Source: ZC4RG30 sp039932715 (GTDB lineage Bacteria > Pseudomonadota > Gammaproteobacteria > Steroidobacterales > Steroidobacteraceae). Taken from it: a stretch of 64,000 nucleotides of DNA. Positions 50,924-59,478 of this stretch are shown in pieces (position 1 is the stretch's first letter; each line of letters begins with the position of its first letter). The stretch is from the NCBI GenBank assembly GCA_039932715.1, contig JBDTPN010000001.1, positions 62,001 through 126,000 of the forward strand, given 5' to 3'. The notes beneath the pieces are model-generated. The model was not told where the DNA came from. It did no database searches and saw nothing but the letters and a program-made list of their open reading frames with translations. The translations under genes and the position numbers were made by a program.

Positions 50924-52102
50924 ATGTATACCGACTGGTTCAAACTCACCTGCCTGCCGTTTCGACTGCGCCCGGACCCGGGATTCCTTTATATGGGCGG
51001 CGAGGCGGCCAGCACCCTTGATGGGTTGCAGCACGCGCTGCGCAATTCCCGCGGGGTCATTGCGCTGCTAGGCCCGGCAGGAGTTGGCAAGACGACGATG
51101 TTGAAAGCCCTGGCGCAGGACGCCACGGAATTCGGCGCATTGGCGCAGCTCTACCAGTCAGACCTGGCTCCTCCGGAGTTACTCGACTCCCTTGCGATGC
51201 AATTCGGGTTGGTGGAATCAGCAGAGGGCGCGGCCAGCAGTGGCAAGGCGGTCTGGGCTCAGCTGATGTCAATGGCCACGGCCGGCAAGCGCGCATTGAT
51301 CATGGTGGACGATGTGCACCTCATGCCGGAACCCACATTGCGTGAACTGGTAGGACTCGGTACTCCCCGTACCGCCCCGCTGGTGGTGCTTGCCGGCGAG
51401 CCGCAGTTGCGGCAAACATTGCGCACCCTGGCCGGCTTCGTCGCTTCGCAAACGCCGGCGACTTGTTTCGAATTGCAGCGCATGCATCCGGACACAACCA
51501 GGGGATATATAGAGTATCGACTGCGCGTTGCCGGCAGTGCGGACCGCGAACTGTTCGAGTTCGACTCGTTTGCTGAGATACAGCGTTACACCGGCGGAAC
51601 TCCCCTGCTGGTCAATACGCTGTGTGACCGCGCCCTTGCCCTTGCCGAGACGCACAGCAGTCAACGCGTATCTCTAGGGGATGTCCGAGATGCCGCGCGG
51701 GAACTCCAATGGGTCGAATTTCGGGAAACGCCAGCGACAGCCGATGGTGCAGGAGTCACTGAATCGTCCCCTGATCCGGACCTGCGCGGGTCTGGGTGCA
51801 AGTTCGAGCTGGAGATTCGGTGTCGCAGCGAGCTGGTATCCAGGGTGCGACTGCAGACCGGGCGACTGCTGGTGGGCCGCGACGAGGATGCGGGCCTGCG
51901 CCTGAACCATGAGTTCGTAAGTCGGCATCACTGCCAGATCGTCACGACCAATGACGCGTCGACCATCGAGGATCTTGGCAGCACCAATGGAATCCTGATC
52001 AATGGCGTGAAGAAATCCGTTCACCGGTTGATGGTTGCAGACACCATCCGCATTGGCGAGTACCTGATCACTTGCAACGAAGTTGCCGCGATCAGCGACT
52101 AA
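50924..52102 (+). CDS. ExeA-like AAA ATPase with C-terminal FHA domain
   Basis: 392 residues from ATG 50924, which gives the family start MYTDWFKLTCLPFRLRPDPG. The ATPase has Walker A LLGPAGVGKTTMLKAL, Walker B ALIMVDDVHLM, a sensor region (GTPRTAPLVVLAGEPQLRQT) and the MHPDTTRGYIEYRLRVAG sequence of ExeA/GspA/TniB-like ATPases. Instead of the usual membrane helix and peptidoglycan-binding domain, residues about 295-392 form an FHA domain (LLVGRDEDAGLRLN, FVSRHHCQIV, DLGSTNGILING), which would bind a phosphothreonine. It is divergent from the secretion operon and probably serves secretin assembly or its control. Confidence 0.88.
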   Translation: MYTDWFKLTCLPFRLRPDPGFLYMGGEAASTLDGLQHALRNSRGVIALLGPAGVGKTTMLKALAQDATEFGALAQLYQSDLAPPELLDSLAMQFGLVESAEGAASSGKAVWAQLMSMATAGKRALIMVDDVHLMPEPTLRELVGLGTPRTAPLVVLAGEPQLRQTLRTLAGFVASQTPATCFELQRMHPDTTRGYIEYRLRVAGSADRELFEFDSFAEIQRYTGGTPLLVNTLCDRALALAETHSSQRVSLGDVRDAARELQWVEFRETPATADGAGVTESSPDPDLRGSGCKFELEIRCRSELVSRVRLQTGRLLVGRDEDAGLRLNHEFVSRHHCQIVTTNDASTIEDLGSTNGILINGVKKSVHRLMVADTIRIGEYLITCNEVAAISD

Positions 52103-52106
52103 AATT

Positions 52107-53471
52107 TCAGCGCTTTGCGACTGGTGAGCTGCGCCGGATCCTGTCCCTGGACATCAACGGCCACGTAAAGTGCGCGATCGTGCCGCCGTCTTCCGATTTA
52201 TCCACGTGAAATTCTCCGCCCGTCATCTTGGCGCGCTCGCGAAGGTTGCGCAGGCCGGATCCGCGGTGCGTTGACACAGGGTCGGCGTGCACGATTCCCT
52301 TGCCGTTGTCCCGGACCTGGAAATCCAGCGCCTTGTCCACCATGGTCAGGCTTACCTCCACCCTGGTTGCCTGCGCATGCTTGGCCACGTTGTGCAGCAT
52401 TTCCTGCGCGCAGCGGTAAATCACGGTTGCAAGACGGTCTGGTACTTCGTGGTTCTTTACCTGGAAATCCTCAGTAACCTCCAGTGACGGGTAGATTTCG
52501 GCAAACGATCGGCAGAACCACTGCAAAGCCGACACTACGCCCAGGTCATCGAGGATGGTTGGACGCAGATCCATGGAAATAGTGCGGATGCTTTCTGCTG
52601 CTTCCTGGATCCGGCTGACGGCCAGCGCGAGCGCCGCCATGCTGCCGGCGCGATCCGGCACCCGCAGCAGTTCCAGTCCTCGCTCCACCGTGTACTTGGC
52701 GGCACTCAGCGATTGTCCCACCGAGTCGTGCAGTTCCTGGGAAATGCGCTTGCGTTCGTCTTCCTGCGCCCGTATCAATTGGGCGGAAAGGGCAGCGAGC
52801 TCGTCTCCTGATTTGCGCAATTGTTGCTCTGCCTGTTCGCGACGACTGATTTCATTGCGCAGGTCGAGGTTCAATTCATCCAGCGCCTTCGTGCGCGATC
52901 GCACCCGGCCTTCCAGGGTGATATTCAGCTGTTGCAGCGCGGTCTGCGCCCTGTTCAGTGCCGTTACATCATTGGCGATGAGCACTGCGAACGTATCGAC
53001 CTTATGTGTTCTGTCACCGATCGGCACGCGCAAGGGCCGCAAGTTGAGGCTGAGGTTGCGCAATCCCAGCTCCGTCCGCAGCTCGGAAGGCAGTCTGGTG
53101 CCGGACAGCAATGCCCGCAAAGACTTGCGAAGGAAAGCATCAACGTCACATGCTGGGTTCTTGCAGTCCCGATGCAGTAAGGTATGCGTATCGAGGCCGA
53201 TGACTTCATGGACCGTGCCCAGTGACCAGTCTTCAACGACCCGGTTGGTACGCATGATCTTGCCATCCCGGTCCAACAGGCATACCAGTGAGGCGAGTGC
53301 GTCGACTGTGCCTTCCCACTCCAGCTTGGCGCGTGCAATGGCCGCCCGACGTGACATGCCGGCGCGCGCGGGCAGCAATTCATCGGCCAATTCCGGCTCG
53401 AGCTCACCGGTCGCACTGGTGGGCTTCAGTTCCTCTATCGGCATAAAAAGTTCAGCCCTGGGACTACGCAT
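52107..53471 (-). CDS. PAS-domain sensor histidine kinase (NarL class), cytoplasmic
   Basis: 454 residues from ATG 53471; an ATG at 53444 is an alternative, and the frame to 53699 is a shadow of the glycosylase gene. No membrane segment is seen. A PAS domain at about residues 45-190 (LASLVCLLDRDGKIMRTNRV) contains LLHRDCKNPACDVDAFL, a His/Cys cluster that may bind metal or react to redox. A coiled coil (VRSRTKALDELNLDLRNE) leads to HisKA_3: RISQELHDSVGQSLSAAKY. The HATPase domain has EMLHNVAKHAQATRVEV, VRDNGKGI and GSGLRNLRERA. No regulator is adjacent, so it may signal to the one at 22126. It is convergent with the AAA-FHA gene. Confidence 0.88.
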   Translation of the reverse strand: MRSPRAELFMPIEELKPTSATGELEPELADELLPARAGMSRRAAIARAKLEWEGTVDALASLVCLLDRDGKIMRTNRVVEDWSLGTVHEVIGLDTHTLLHRDCKNPACDVDAFLRKSLRALLSGTRLPSELRTELGLRNLSLNLRPLRVPIGDRTHKVDTFAVLIANDVTALNRAQTALQQLNITLEGRVRSRTKALDELNLDLRNEISRREQAEQQLRKSGDELAALSAQLIRAQEDERKRISQELHDSVGQSLSAAKYTVERGLELLRVPDRAGSMAALALAVSRIQEAAESIRTISMDLRPTILDDLGVVSALQWFCRSFAEIYPSLEVTEDFQVKNHEVPDRLATVIYRCAQEMLHNVAKHAQATRVEVSLTMVDKALDFQVRDNGKGIVHADPVSTHRGSGLRNLRERAKMTGGEFHVDKSEDGGTIAHFTWPLMSRDRIRRSSPVAKR

Positions 53472-53596
53472 GCGGTTTCCGTGGAGCGTTGGTGGCCATC
53501 TTCCTAGCAAAACATTAAACCGGGCGCACTTCCCTGCGCACAATCGAAACATTACAAATGTGTAAACGAGTGGCCGGCCCGAGGGCGCCAACAGGG

Positions 53597-54274
53597 CTAC
53601 TTTACACCCCGTTTGTCCATTTCGATGCGCGGCGCCCGCCCGCTGCGCTTGGGCAGCTTGCCTTCCTTGTGCAGATCCACCGCGCGCCACAGATACCATG
53701 CAGCTGCGGAGCGGTACGGGGCCCAGCGTTGGCCAAAGGCCAGCAGCGCCTTGGGTTTGGGCATGCCCTTGAGTCCATAGGCCAGGCGAAAGCCGTTGCG
53801 CACGCCGAAGTCATCCGCCGGCAGCACGTCCTGCCTGCCGAAGTAAAATATCAGCAGCATCTGCGCCGTCCATCGACCAATGCCACGCACGGCCGCACAG
53901 CGTTCGATGATCTCCTCATCGTCCATCAACCCAAGCGCGCCATCCTCAGGCAGTCGCCCGTCGAGGCAATGTGCGGCCAGGTCCTGCAGCGCCGCGATCT
54001 TGGCAAAAGAGAAGCCGGACAAACGCAGCTGCTGGGGTGTTGCTGCCGCTATCTGTGCAGGTGAAGGGAACTGGCCATCGTGGGCGGCAACCAAACGCTC
54101 GATCATCTTGCGGGCCACGGCGCCAGAGATCTGCTGGCTGGCAATGGAGCGCGCCAACGCTTCAAACACGGATCCATCCGTAGCTTTCCTTAGTGTGTAT
54201 TGTTCCGTTAATGAAACAATAGCGCCAATTATGGGGTCATTATCTGCGAAATGGCGCTTAAGGCGAGCCTTCAC
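53597..54274 (-). CDS. DNA-3-methyladenine glycosylase (AlkA-like)
   Basis: 225 residues. HhH-GPD superfamily base-excision enzyme: helix-hairpin-helix CAAVRGIGRWTAQMLLIF with the catalytic Asp in LPADDFGVRNGF. The start DPIIGAIVSLTEQYTLRK and ALARSIASQQISGAVA are as in bacterial AlkA-type glycosylases without the N-terminal regulatory domain. It removes alkylated purines. It lies just downstream of mutM on the same strand. Confidence 0.9.
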   Translation of the reverse strand: MKARLKRHFADNDPIIGAIVSLTEQYTLRKATDGSVFEALARSIASQQISGAVARKMIERLVAAHDGQFPSPAQIAAATPQQLRLSGFSFAKIAALQDLAAHCLDGRLPEDGALGLMDDEEIIERCAAVRGIGRWTAQMLLIFYFGRQDVLPADDFGVRNGFRLAYGLKGMPKPKALLAFGQRWAPYRSAAAWYLWRAVDLHKEGKLPKRSGRAPRIEMDKRGVK

Positions 54275-54283
54275 GGAGTGAAT

Positions 54284-55099
54284 TCAGACCTGGCAGGAGG
54301 GGCAGTAATAAGTGGAGCGCTGTCCCTGCCGCCGCTGCTGGATCTTCGTGCCACAGGTGCGGCAGGGCTCGCCGGCCCGTTCGTAGACGTATAGTTTCTG
54401 GCGGAAATGGCCGGGTTCGCCGCTGGCGCCCACGTAGTTGCGCAGGGTGGTGCCGCCATGGCGGATGGCCATGGTCAGCACAAAGCGTATGGAGCGCACC
54501 AGGGCCAGGCACTGGGCGCGCGTGAGGGTGCGCGCGGCGCGACCGGGCCGGATCTTGGCCCGGAACAGTGCCTCGCTGGCGTAGATGTTTCCGACGCCCA
54601 CCACCAGCTGGCTGTTCATGATGGCCTGCTTGATCGAGACGCTGCGTTTGCGCGTCACGGCATACAGATAGTCGGAATCGAACTCCAGTCCCAGTGGCTC
54701 CGGCGCCAGGTCACGCAGTAACGGGTGAGCCTCAGCCGCTCCCTTGCCGTGATGCAGGCTGCCGAAGCGCCGCGGGTCGTTGAAGCGCAGGGTCCAGCGC
54801 GAATCCAGTTCCATGTCGAAGTGATCATGGGTCTCGCGCGCCGTGGAATCGGGCAGGATCAGCAAGCTGCCAGACATGCCCAGGTGCACCAGCAGAAAAC
54901 CGCGTTCAAGCTCGATAACAAGGTATTTGGCGCGCCTGCGCACCTTGTTGATGATCTGGCCCTGCGCCCATTCGGGCAACACGCGCGCCACGGGCCAGCG
55001 CAAGCGCCGGTTGTGCACCACCAGTCGCTCGATGCGGCGACCGGTGATGTGCGGGGCGATTCCGCGGCGGGTGGTTTCTACTTCGGGAAGTTCAGGCAC
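54284..55099 (-). CDS. mutM: Formamidopyrimidine-DNA glycosylase MutM (Fpg)
   Basis: 271 residues from a GTG at 55099. This start exposes the catalytic proline in the mature N terminus PELPEVETTRRGI; the frame to 55150 would add 17 residues and run through a terminator. The enzyme excises 8-oxoguanine and formamidopyrimidines. Further motifs: the H2TH region LVVGVGNIYASEALF and the C-terminal zinc finger CRTCGTKIQQ and YYCPSC. The gene order mutM-rpmG-rpmB is conserved in gammaproteobacteria. Confidence 0.97.
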   Translation of the reverse strand: MPELPEVETTRRGIAPHITGRRIERLVVHNRRLRWPVARVLPEWAQGQIINKVRRRAKYLVIELERGFLLVHLGMSGSLLILPDSTARETHDHFDMELDSRWTLRFNDPRRFGSLHHGKGAAEAHPLLRDLAPEPLGLEFDSDYLYAVTRKRSVSIKQAIMNSQLVVGVGNIYASEALFRAKIRPGRAARTLTRAQCLALVRSIRFVLTMAIRHGGTTLRNYVGASGEPGHFRQKLYVYERAGEPCRTCGTKIQQRRQGQRSTYYCPSCQV

Positions 55100-55112
55100 G
55101 GGATTAAGATAC

Positions 55113-55140
55113 AAAAAACCCGCTGTGCAAGCGGGTTTTT
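55113..55140 (-). terminator. Intrinsic terminator of the rpmB-rpmG operon
   Basis: Stem ACCCGCT / AGCGGGT with a 5-nt loop, flanked by A-run on one side and T-run on the other, so it can work in both directions. For minus-strand transcripts it lies about 35 nt past rpmG and before the mutM start, separating the ribosomal-protein genes from mutM. Confidence 0.85.
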
Positions 55141-55173
55141 CGAGGACCAACTAAAAGGGCAGGCTGGAGGCCG

Positions 55174-55329
55174 TCACTTGATCTTGGTTTCCTTGTACGC
55201 CACGTGCTTGCGCACCACCGGATCGTACTTCTTCAGTTCCATCTTTTCAGGATGCAGGCGCTTGTTCTTCATGGCCACATAGAAGTGACCGGTTTGGGCA
55301 GAAGATAGCAGTTTGACCTTTTCACGCAT
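55174..55329 (-). CDS. rpmG: Large ribosomal subunit protein bL33
   Basis: 51 residues from ATG 55329, giving the normal start MREKVKLLSSAQTGHFY; the longer frame to 55377 lies in rpmB. The protein has the usual TKNKR-like block as MKNKRLHPEKMELKKYDPVV and ends in ETKIK. The zinc-binding cysteines of some bL33 proteins are absent, which is common in gammaproteobacteria. It lies 13 nt after rpmB. Confidence 0.97.
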   Translation of the reverse strand: MREKVKLLSSAQTGHFYVAMKNKRLHPEKMELKKYDPVVRKHVAYKETKIK

Positions 55330-55342
55330 GATCCAACTCTCC

Positions 55343-55579
55343 TTACAGCTTCTGGCCCTGGGCGCGAAGCTTCGCAACCACAGAGTCGATACCGTTCTTT
55401 TCGATGGTGCGCAGGCCGTTGCCCGAAACGCGCAGCTTGACCCAGCGCTTCTCGTCTTCCAGCCAGAAACGCTGCTCGTGCAGATTGGGCAGGAAGCGGC
55501 GACGCTTCCGGTTGTTGGCGTGCGAAACGCGGTTTCCCACCATCGGTCGCTTGCCAGTAACTTCGCATACGCGAGACAT
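55343..55579 (-). CDS. rpmB: Large ribosomal subunit protein bL28
   Basis: 78 residues from ATG 55579: MSRVCEVTGKRPMVGNRVSH, then NNRKRRRFLPNLHEQRFW, and a C-terminal LRVSGNGLRTIEKNGIDSVV. The length is the usual one. First gene of the rpmB-rpmG operon with a good promoter about 40 nt upstream. Confidence 0.98.
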   Translation of the reverse strand: MSRVCEVTGKRPMVGNRVSHANNRKRRRFLPNLHEQRFWLEDEKRWVKLRVSGNGLRTIEKNGIDSVVAKLRAQGQKL

Positions 55580-55616
55580 GGGAATTTCCTGTCCGGTCAT
55601 CGAAAAAAGGGCGTGC

Positions 55617-55646
55617 TTTATACCAGTTGCCGGCCGTCCCGGGCAA
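55617..55646 (-). promoter_or_regulatory. Sigma-70-type promoter of rpmB-rpmG
   Basis: On the minus strand TTGCCC (55641-55646) and TATAAA (55617-55622) are separated by 18 nt, a -35 and -10 pair close to consensus, about 38 nt before the rpmB start codon. Confidence 0.55.
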
Positions 55647-55696
55647 GGCTGCTGGTCATATCCCTCCGGAATCGACCCCAGGGCCTGGTCAGGCTC

Positions 55697-56371
55697 CTAG
55701 AGCAGGCCGCGCTCGGCAAAGGATACGCAGCGGTTATCCCCGACTATCAGATGGTCCAGCACCCGGATATCGACCAGCCCCAGGGCGTCGCGCAGCCGGT
55801 AAGTAATCAACTCGTCGGCCTGGCTGGGCTCGGCCACGCCTGAGGGGTGGTTGTGGGCCAGGATCACTGCCGCCGCGTTGCGGGCCAGGGCCTGCTTGAC
55901 CACCTCGCGCGGGTGCACGCTGGCCCCGTCGATGGTGCCCCGGAACAGCTCCTCGAAGGCGATCAGCCGATGGCGGTTGTCGAGGTGCAGGATGCAGAAA
56001 ACCTCGTAGGGACGGTCGCGCAGCTGCGCGATCAGGAAAGCCTGGGTGAGCTTGGGCGCCTCCAGCGCGGGACCTGTCACCAGCTCCGCCGCATAGTGCC
56101 GGCGGCTGAGCTCCAGCGCTGCCTGCAGCAGTCCGAAGCGCCGCGGTCCCAGCCCCGGGGCAGTGCACGAGGTGGCGGGATCAGCAGCCAGCAGGCCACG
56201 CAAGGACCCGAACTGCACCAGTAATTCGCGACCCAGGTCCACGGCGCTGCAACCCGGTCGCCCCGTGCCAAACAGAACGGCCAGCAGTTCCGCATCCGAC
56301 AGGCGTTGCGCGCCGAGGGATAGCAGTCGCTCGCGCGGTCGCTCTTGAAGGGGCCAGTCCACAATGGTCAT
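55697..56371 (-). CDS. radC: RadC-family JAB-domain protein
   Basis: 224 residues from ATG 56371 (MTIVDWPLQERPRERLLSLG), chosen over the longer frame to 56464 that overlaps coaBC. It has an N-terminal helix-hairpin-helix (LSDAELLAVLFGTGRPG) and a C-terminal JAB/MPN-like metalloprotease fold with HPREVVKQALARNAAAVILA followed by HNHPSGVAEPSQAD (HxH...D metal motif). The family was named for a supposed repair role that is not established. The position between rpmB and coaBC is conserved. Confidence 0.94.
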   Translation of the reverse strand: MTIVDWPLQERPRERLLSLGAQRLSDAELLAVLFGTGRPGCSAVDLGRELLVQFGSLRGLLAADPATSCTAPGLGPRRFGLLQAALELSRRHYAAELVTGPALEAPKLTQAFLIAQLRDRPYEVFCILHLDNRHRLIAFEELFRGTIDGASVHPREVVKQALARNAAAVILAHNHPSGVAEPSQADELITYRLRDALGLVDIRVLDHLIVGDNRCVSFAERGLL

Positions 56372-56463
56372 GCCGCAGTCTGCTGGCCTCCCGCCATTTG
56401 GGCGATAACCAAATCCCCTGCGGATCATGGAAAAGATCTCTTGCGGACCCTGATAATCCGGCA

Positions 56464-57654
56464 ATGAGTGGAAAACATGTCCTGCTGGGAGTCACGGGCG
56501 GCATCGCGGCCTACAAAAGCCCGGACCTGGTGCGGCGTTTGATCGAACGCGGCGCCGATGTGCAGGTGGTGATGACAGCGGGCGCGCGCGAGTTCGTCTC
56601 GCCCATGACCTTCCAGGCCGTGTCCGGCCACGAAGTGCGCAGCGACCTGTGGGATGAGGACGCCGAGCGCGCCATGAGCCACATTGAACTGGCGCGCTGG
56701 GCGGATCTGATCGTCATCGCGCCGGCCACCGCCGATTTCATTGCGCACCTGGCGCATGGCATGGCCGACAACCTGCTGACCACGCTGTGCCTGGCCAGTG
56801 CAGCACCGGTTGCCATCGCGCCGGCCATGAACCGCCAGATGTGGGCCAATGCCGCCACCCAGGCCAACGTCACCCAGCTGCGCACGCGCGGCGTTCATGT
56901 GCTGGGACCAGACAGTGGCAGCCAGGCCTGCGGTGAAGTAGGTGAAGGCCGCATGATGGAGCCCGATGACATCGCCACTGCAGCATTTGCCATGCTGCCC
57001 GCAGTGGGTCCGCTGCGCGGATGCAAGGTGCTGGTCACCGCAGGTCCCACGCGCGAGCGCATCGATCCCGTGCGCTTCATCAGCAATCGCAGTTCCGGAA
57101 AGATGGGCTACGCGGTCGCGCAGGCCGCACGCGAACGTGGCGCGCAGGTGATATTGGTCAGTGGACCGGTGAGCCTGTGTACACCTCCCGGCGTGCGACG
57201 CGTCGATGTTGAAACCGCGGCGCAGATGTACGACGCGGTGATGCAGGAATTGCCCGGTACCGACATATTCATCGCCACGGCCGCTGTTGCCGATTATCGT
57301 CCTGCTGCGCCGGCCGACTGCAAGATCAAGAAAGTCACCGACACGCTGGATATCAGGATGGAGCGCACCATCGACATACTTCAGGCGGTCGCTGCAAGGG
57401 CGGATCGACCGCGATATGTCGTCGGTTTCGCAGCCGAGACCAACAATGTGGAAGAGCACGCACGCGCCAAGCTGGTGCGCAAGAAACTGGATCTCATCGC
57501 CGCCAACGAAGTCGGTGACAACAAGGTATTCGAACAGGACGACAACATACTGGTGCTGCTGTGGGCCGATGGGGGGCGCCAGGAACTGGGTGCCGGCGCC
57601 AAGAAAGAGCTGGGCGGCAAGTTGATGGATTTCATAGCGGCGCGGATCAATTGA
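56464..57654 (+). CDS. coaBC: Phosphopantothenoylcysteine decarboxylase/synthetase CoaBC (Dfp)
   Basis: 396 residues from ATG 56464. A bifunctional coenzyme A enzyme: CoaB joins cysteine to 4'-phosphopantothenate using CTP, and CoaC decarboxylates the product with FMN. The CoaC half (residues 1-190) shows VLLGVTGGIAAYKSPDLVRR, the catalytic His in MSHIELARWAD, PAMNRQMWAN and the Cys lid in DSGSQACGEVGEGRM. The CoaB half starts VLVTAGPTRERIDPVRFISN and has SGKMGYAVAQAA, FIATAAVADYRP and KIKK. Divergent from radC. Confidence 0.97.
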   Translation: MSGKHVLLGVTGGIAAYKSPDLVRRLIERGADVQVVMTAGAREFVSPMTFQAVSGHEVRSDLWDEDAERAMSHIELARWADLIVIAPATADFIAHLAHGMADNLLTTLCLASAAPVAIAPAMNRQMWANAATQANVTQLRTRGVHVLGPDSGSQACGEVGEGRMMEPDDIATAAFAMLPAVGPLRGCKVLVTAGPTRERIDPVRFISNRSSGKMGYAVAQAARERGAQVILVSGPVSLCTPPGVRRVDVETAAQMYDAVMQELPGTDIFIATAAVADYRPAAPADCKIKKVTDTLDIRMERTIDILQAVAARADRPRYVVGFAAETNNVEEHARAKLVRKKLDLIAANEVGDNKVFEQDDNILVLLWADGGRQELGAGAKKELGGKLMDFIAARIN

Positions 57655-57656
57655 CC

Positions 57657-58112
57657 ATGCAACAACTTGACGTACGTGTGCTCGATGCGCGCATCGGCAC
57701 TACCTGGCCGCTGCCTGCTTACGCCACCACCGGTTCCGCAGGCCTTGACCTGCGCGCCGTGATCGATGCGCCGCTGGATCTGGAAGCAGGCGCCGCGACG
57801 CTGATTCCCACCGGGCTTTCCATCCACATTGATGACCCGGGCCTCGCCGCGATGATTCTGCCGCGCTCGGGCCTCGGGCATAAACACGGCATCGTGCTGG
57901 GCAATCTGGTTGGTCTCATCGATTCCGACTACCAGGGCCCGCTGATGGTGTCGTGCTGGAATCGTGGCAGCGCGGCGTTCACGATTCAGCCGGGCGAACG
58001 CATTGCGCAGCTGGTGATCGTGCCGGTGGTGCAGGTGCAACTCAATGTGGTGCAGGATTTCGCCGCCAGCGGCCGTGGCGCTGGCGGTTTCGGACATTCG
58101 GGGCGCAGCTAG
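57657..58112 (+). CDS. dut: Deoxyuridine 5'-triphosphate nucleotidohydrolase (dUTPase)
   Basis: 151 residues from ATG 57657, 2 nt after coaBC. dUTPase hydrolyses dUTP to dUMP and keeps uracil out of DNA. The five trimeric-dUTPase motifs are present: SAGLDLRAV, PRSGLGHKHGIVLGN, GLIDSDYQGPLMV, PGERIAQLVIVPV and the C-terminal arm GRGAGGFGHSG. It is usually cotranscribed with coaBC, as here. Confidence 0.97.
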   Translation: MQQLDVRVLDARIGTTWPLPAYATTGSAGLDLRAVIDAPLDLEAGAATLIPTGLSIHIDDPGLAAMILPRSGLGHKHGIVLGNLVGLIDSDYQGPLMVSCWNRGSAAFTIQPGERIAQLVIVPVVQVQLNVVQDFAASGRGAGGFGHSGRS

Positions 58113-58143
58113 TTCCCACAATAAATAGAGGTCGGGGGCCAAC

Positions 58144-59424
58144 ATGAACAAGCAATTTTTGCGAGCTGCCATATTTGCAGCAACCCAGCTGCTGCTGGTT
58201 GCCGCAGCACCCGCGGCAAGCCCGGAACCCAAACCGGCGTTCCCTGGCCAGACCGATGCGCCGGCGCCGGCGAAACCTTCACCAGCGCTCAATGTTGAAA
58301 CAATTGCCAGCGGATTGACTGGCGCCTGGTCACTGGCCTTCCTGCCTGACGGCCGCTTCCTGATCACCGCGGGTGGTCAGATGCGCATCGTGCGCAAGGG
58401 CGGATACACCTCCGCGCCACTAAAGGGATTGCCCGACATCAAGCAGATTGGCGCCGAGGGATTGCACGATGTAGTGCTCGACCCGGACTTCGCAAGTAAT
58501 CGCACGCTGTACTTCGCTTATTTCGCGCCGCCCAAGGGCGAACCGGGCGGCAACTTTCCACTGGCCGAACTCTACGAGAACGTATGGAGCGTACCGCTGG
58601 CGCAGCGGCGCGTGATGAAGATCGGCATCGAACGCGTGGCGCGCGCCAGACTCAGCGCCGACGACAAGAGCCTTGAAGACGTGGACGTAATTGCTGAAGG
58701 GGCCGAGCGCCGCATTGCACTGGCACGCGACGGCACTGTGCTGATCACCGGCTCCGACCGCTTCTGGCGTTACGAATCCAAGCTCGATGGCATGGAACAC
58801 GATTTCACCGCCGAGCCGGACATCCGCCGCAATTTCTCCGGTCGCGTGCTGCGCGTGAACAAGGATGGTTCCATTCCGAAGGACAATCCCTGGCTCAGCC
58901 GCGCAACCGTCGATGCGCAGACTTACGCGCATGGACTCAAGGATCCCGAGGGTGCCGCAATCAACCCGACTACCGGAGAGCTGTGGATAGTCGATCACGG
59001 CCCGCAGGGAGGCGACGAGGTCAACATCATTCGCGCGGGCAAAGACTACGGCTGGCCGGATGTTTCCTATGGTCGCCAGTACGACGCGCGCCAGGCAGAC
59101 GGCCGCAAGAACGTGCTGGTGGGCAATGGCAAGACTTCAATGCCCGGCGTCGAAGAGCCCGTCTATTACTGGGTGCCGTCCATCGCGCCCTCGGGCATGT
59201 CGTTCTATACCGGCAACCTGATTCCCGACTGGAAAGGCAACCTGTTCGTCGGTGCCATGGCCGGGCAGGCGCTGGTGCGGCTGATGCTCAACGGCGATCG
59301 CGTGGTGGCGGAGGAGCGCTTGCTCACCGATCTCAAGCGCCGCATCCGCGAAGTGCGCCAGGGTCCCGACGGCGCGCTGTACATCTTTGCCGGTGATGCT
59401 CTGATGCGCATTACGCCGAAGTAA
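58144..59424 (+). CDS. Exported PQQ-dependent sugar dehydrogenase (YliI/Asd type)
   Basis: 426 residues with a signal peptide (LRAAIFAATQLLLVAAAPAA). Six-bladed propeller of the soluble glucose/aldose dehydrogenase family: ASGLTGAWSLAFLPDGRFLI (W/LP-DGR blade start), EGLHDVVLDPDFASNRTLYF, IALARDGTVLITGSDR, AHGLKDPEGAAINPTTGELW, VDHGPQGGDEVNIIRAGKDY and the PQQ-site SIAPSGMSFYTG. Such enzymes oxidise sugars in the periplasm when PQQ is present. The inserted segment after residue 130 is longer than in E. coli YliI. Confidence 0.9.
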   Translation: MNKQFLRAAIFAATQLLLVAAAPAASPEPKPAFPGQTDAPAPAKPSPALNVETIASGLTGAWSLAFLPDGRFLITAGGQMRIVRKGGYTSAPLKGLPDIKQIGAEGLHDVVLDPDFASNRTLYFAYFAPPKGEPGGNFPLAELYENVWSVPLAQRRVMKIGIERVARARLSADDKSLEDVDVIAEGAERRIALARDGTVLITGSDRFWRYESKLDGMEHDFTAEPDIRRNFSGRVLRVNKDGSIPKDNPWLSRATVDAQTYAHGLKDPEGAAINPTTGELWIVDHGPQGGDEVNIIRAGKDYGWPDVSYGRQYDARQADGRKNVLVGNGKTSMPGVEEPVYYWVPSIAPSGMSFYTGNLIPDWKGNLFVGAMAGQALVRLMLNGDRVVAEERLLTDLKRRIREVRQGPDGALYIFAGDALMRITPK

Positions 59425-59478
59425 TCTGACATATGCGTGGTTCAGGCAGGGTTCAGCGCCCCGGCGTAGGCTCACTCC

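Noticed and set aside
55100..55150. ATG start of mutM at 55150
   Set aside because: It would add residues before the catalytic Pro and the reading frame crosses the terminator hairpin; the GTG at 55099 gives the required N terminus.
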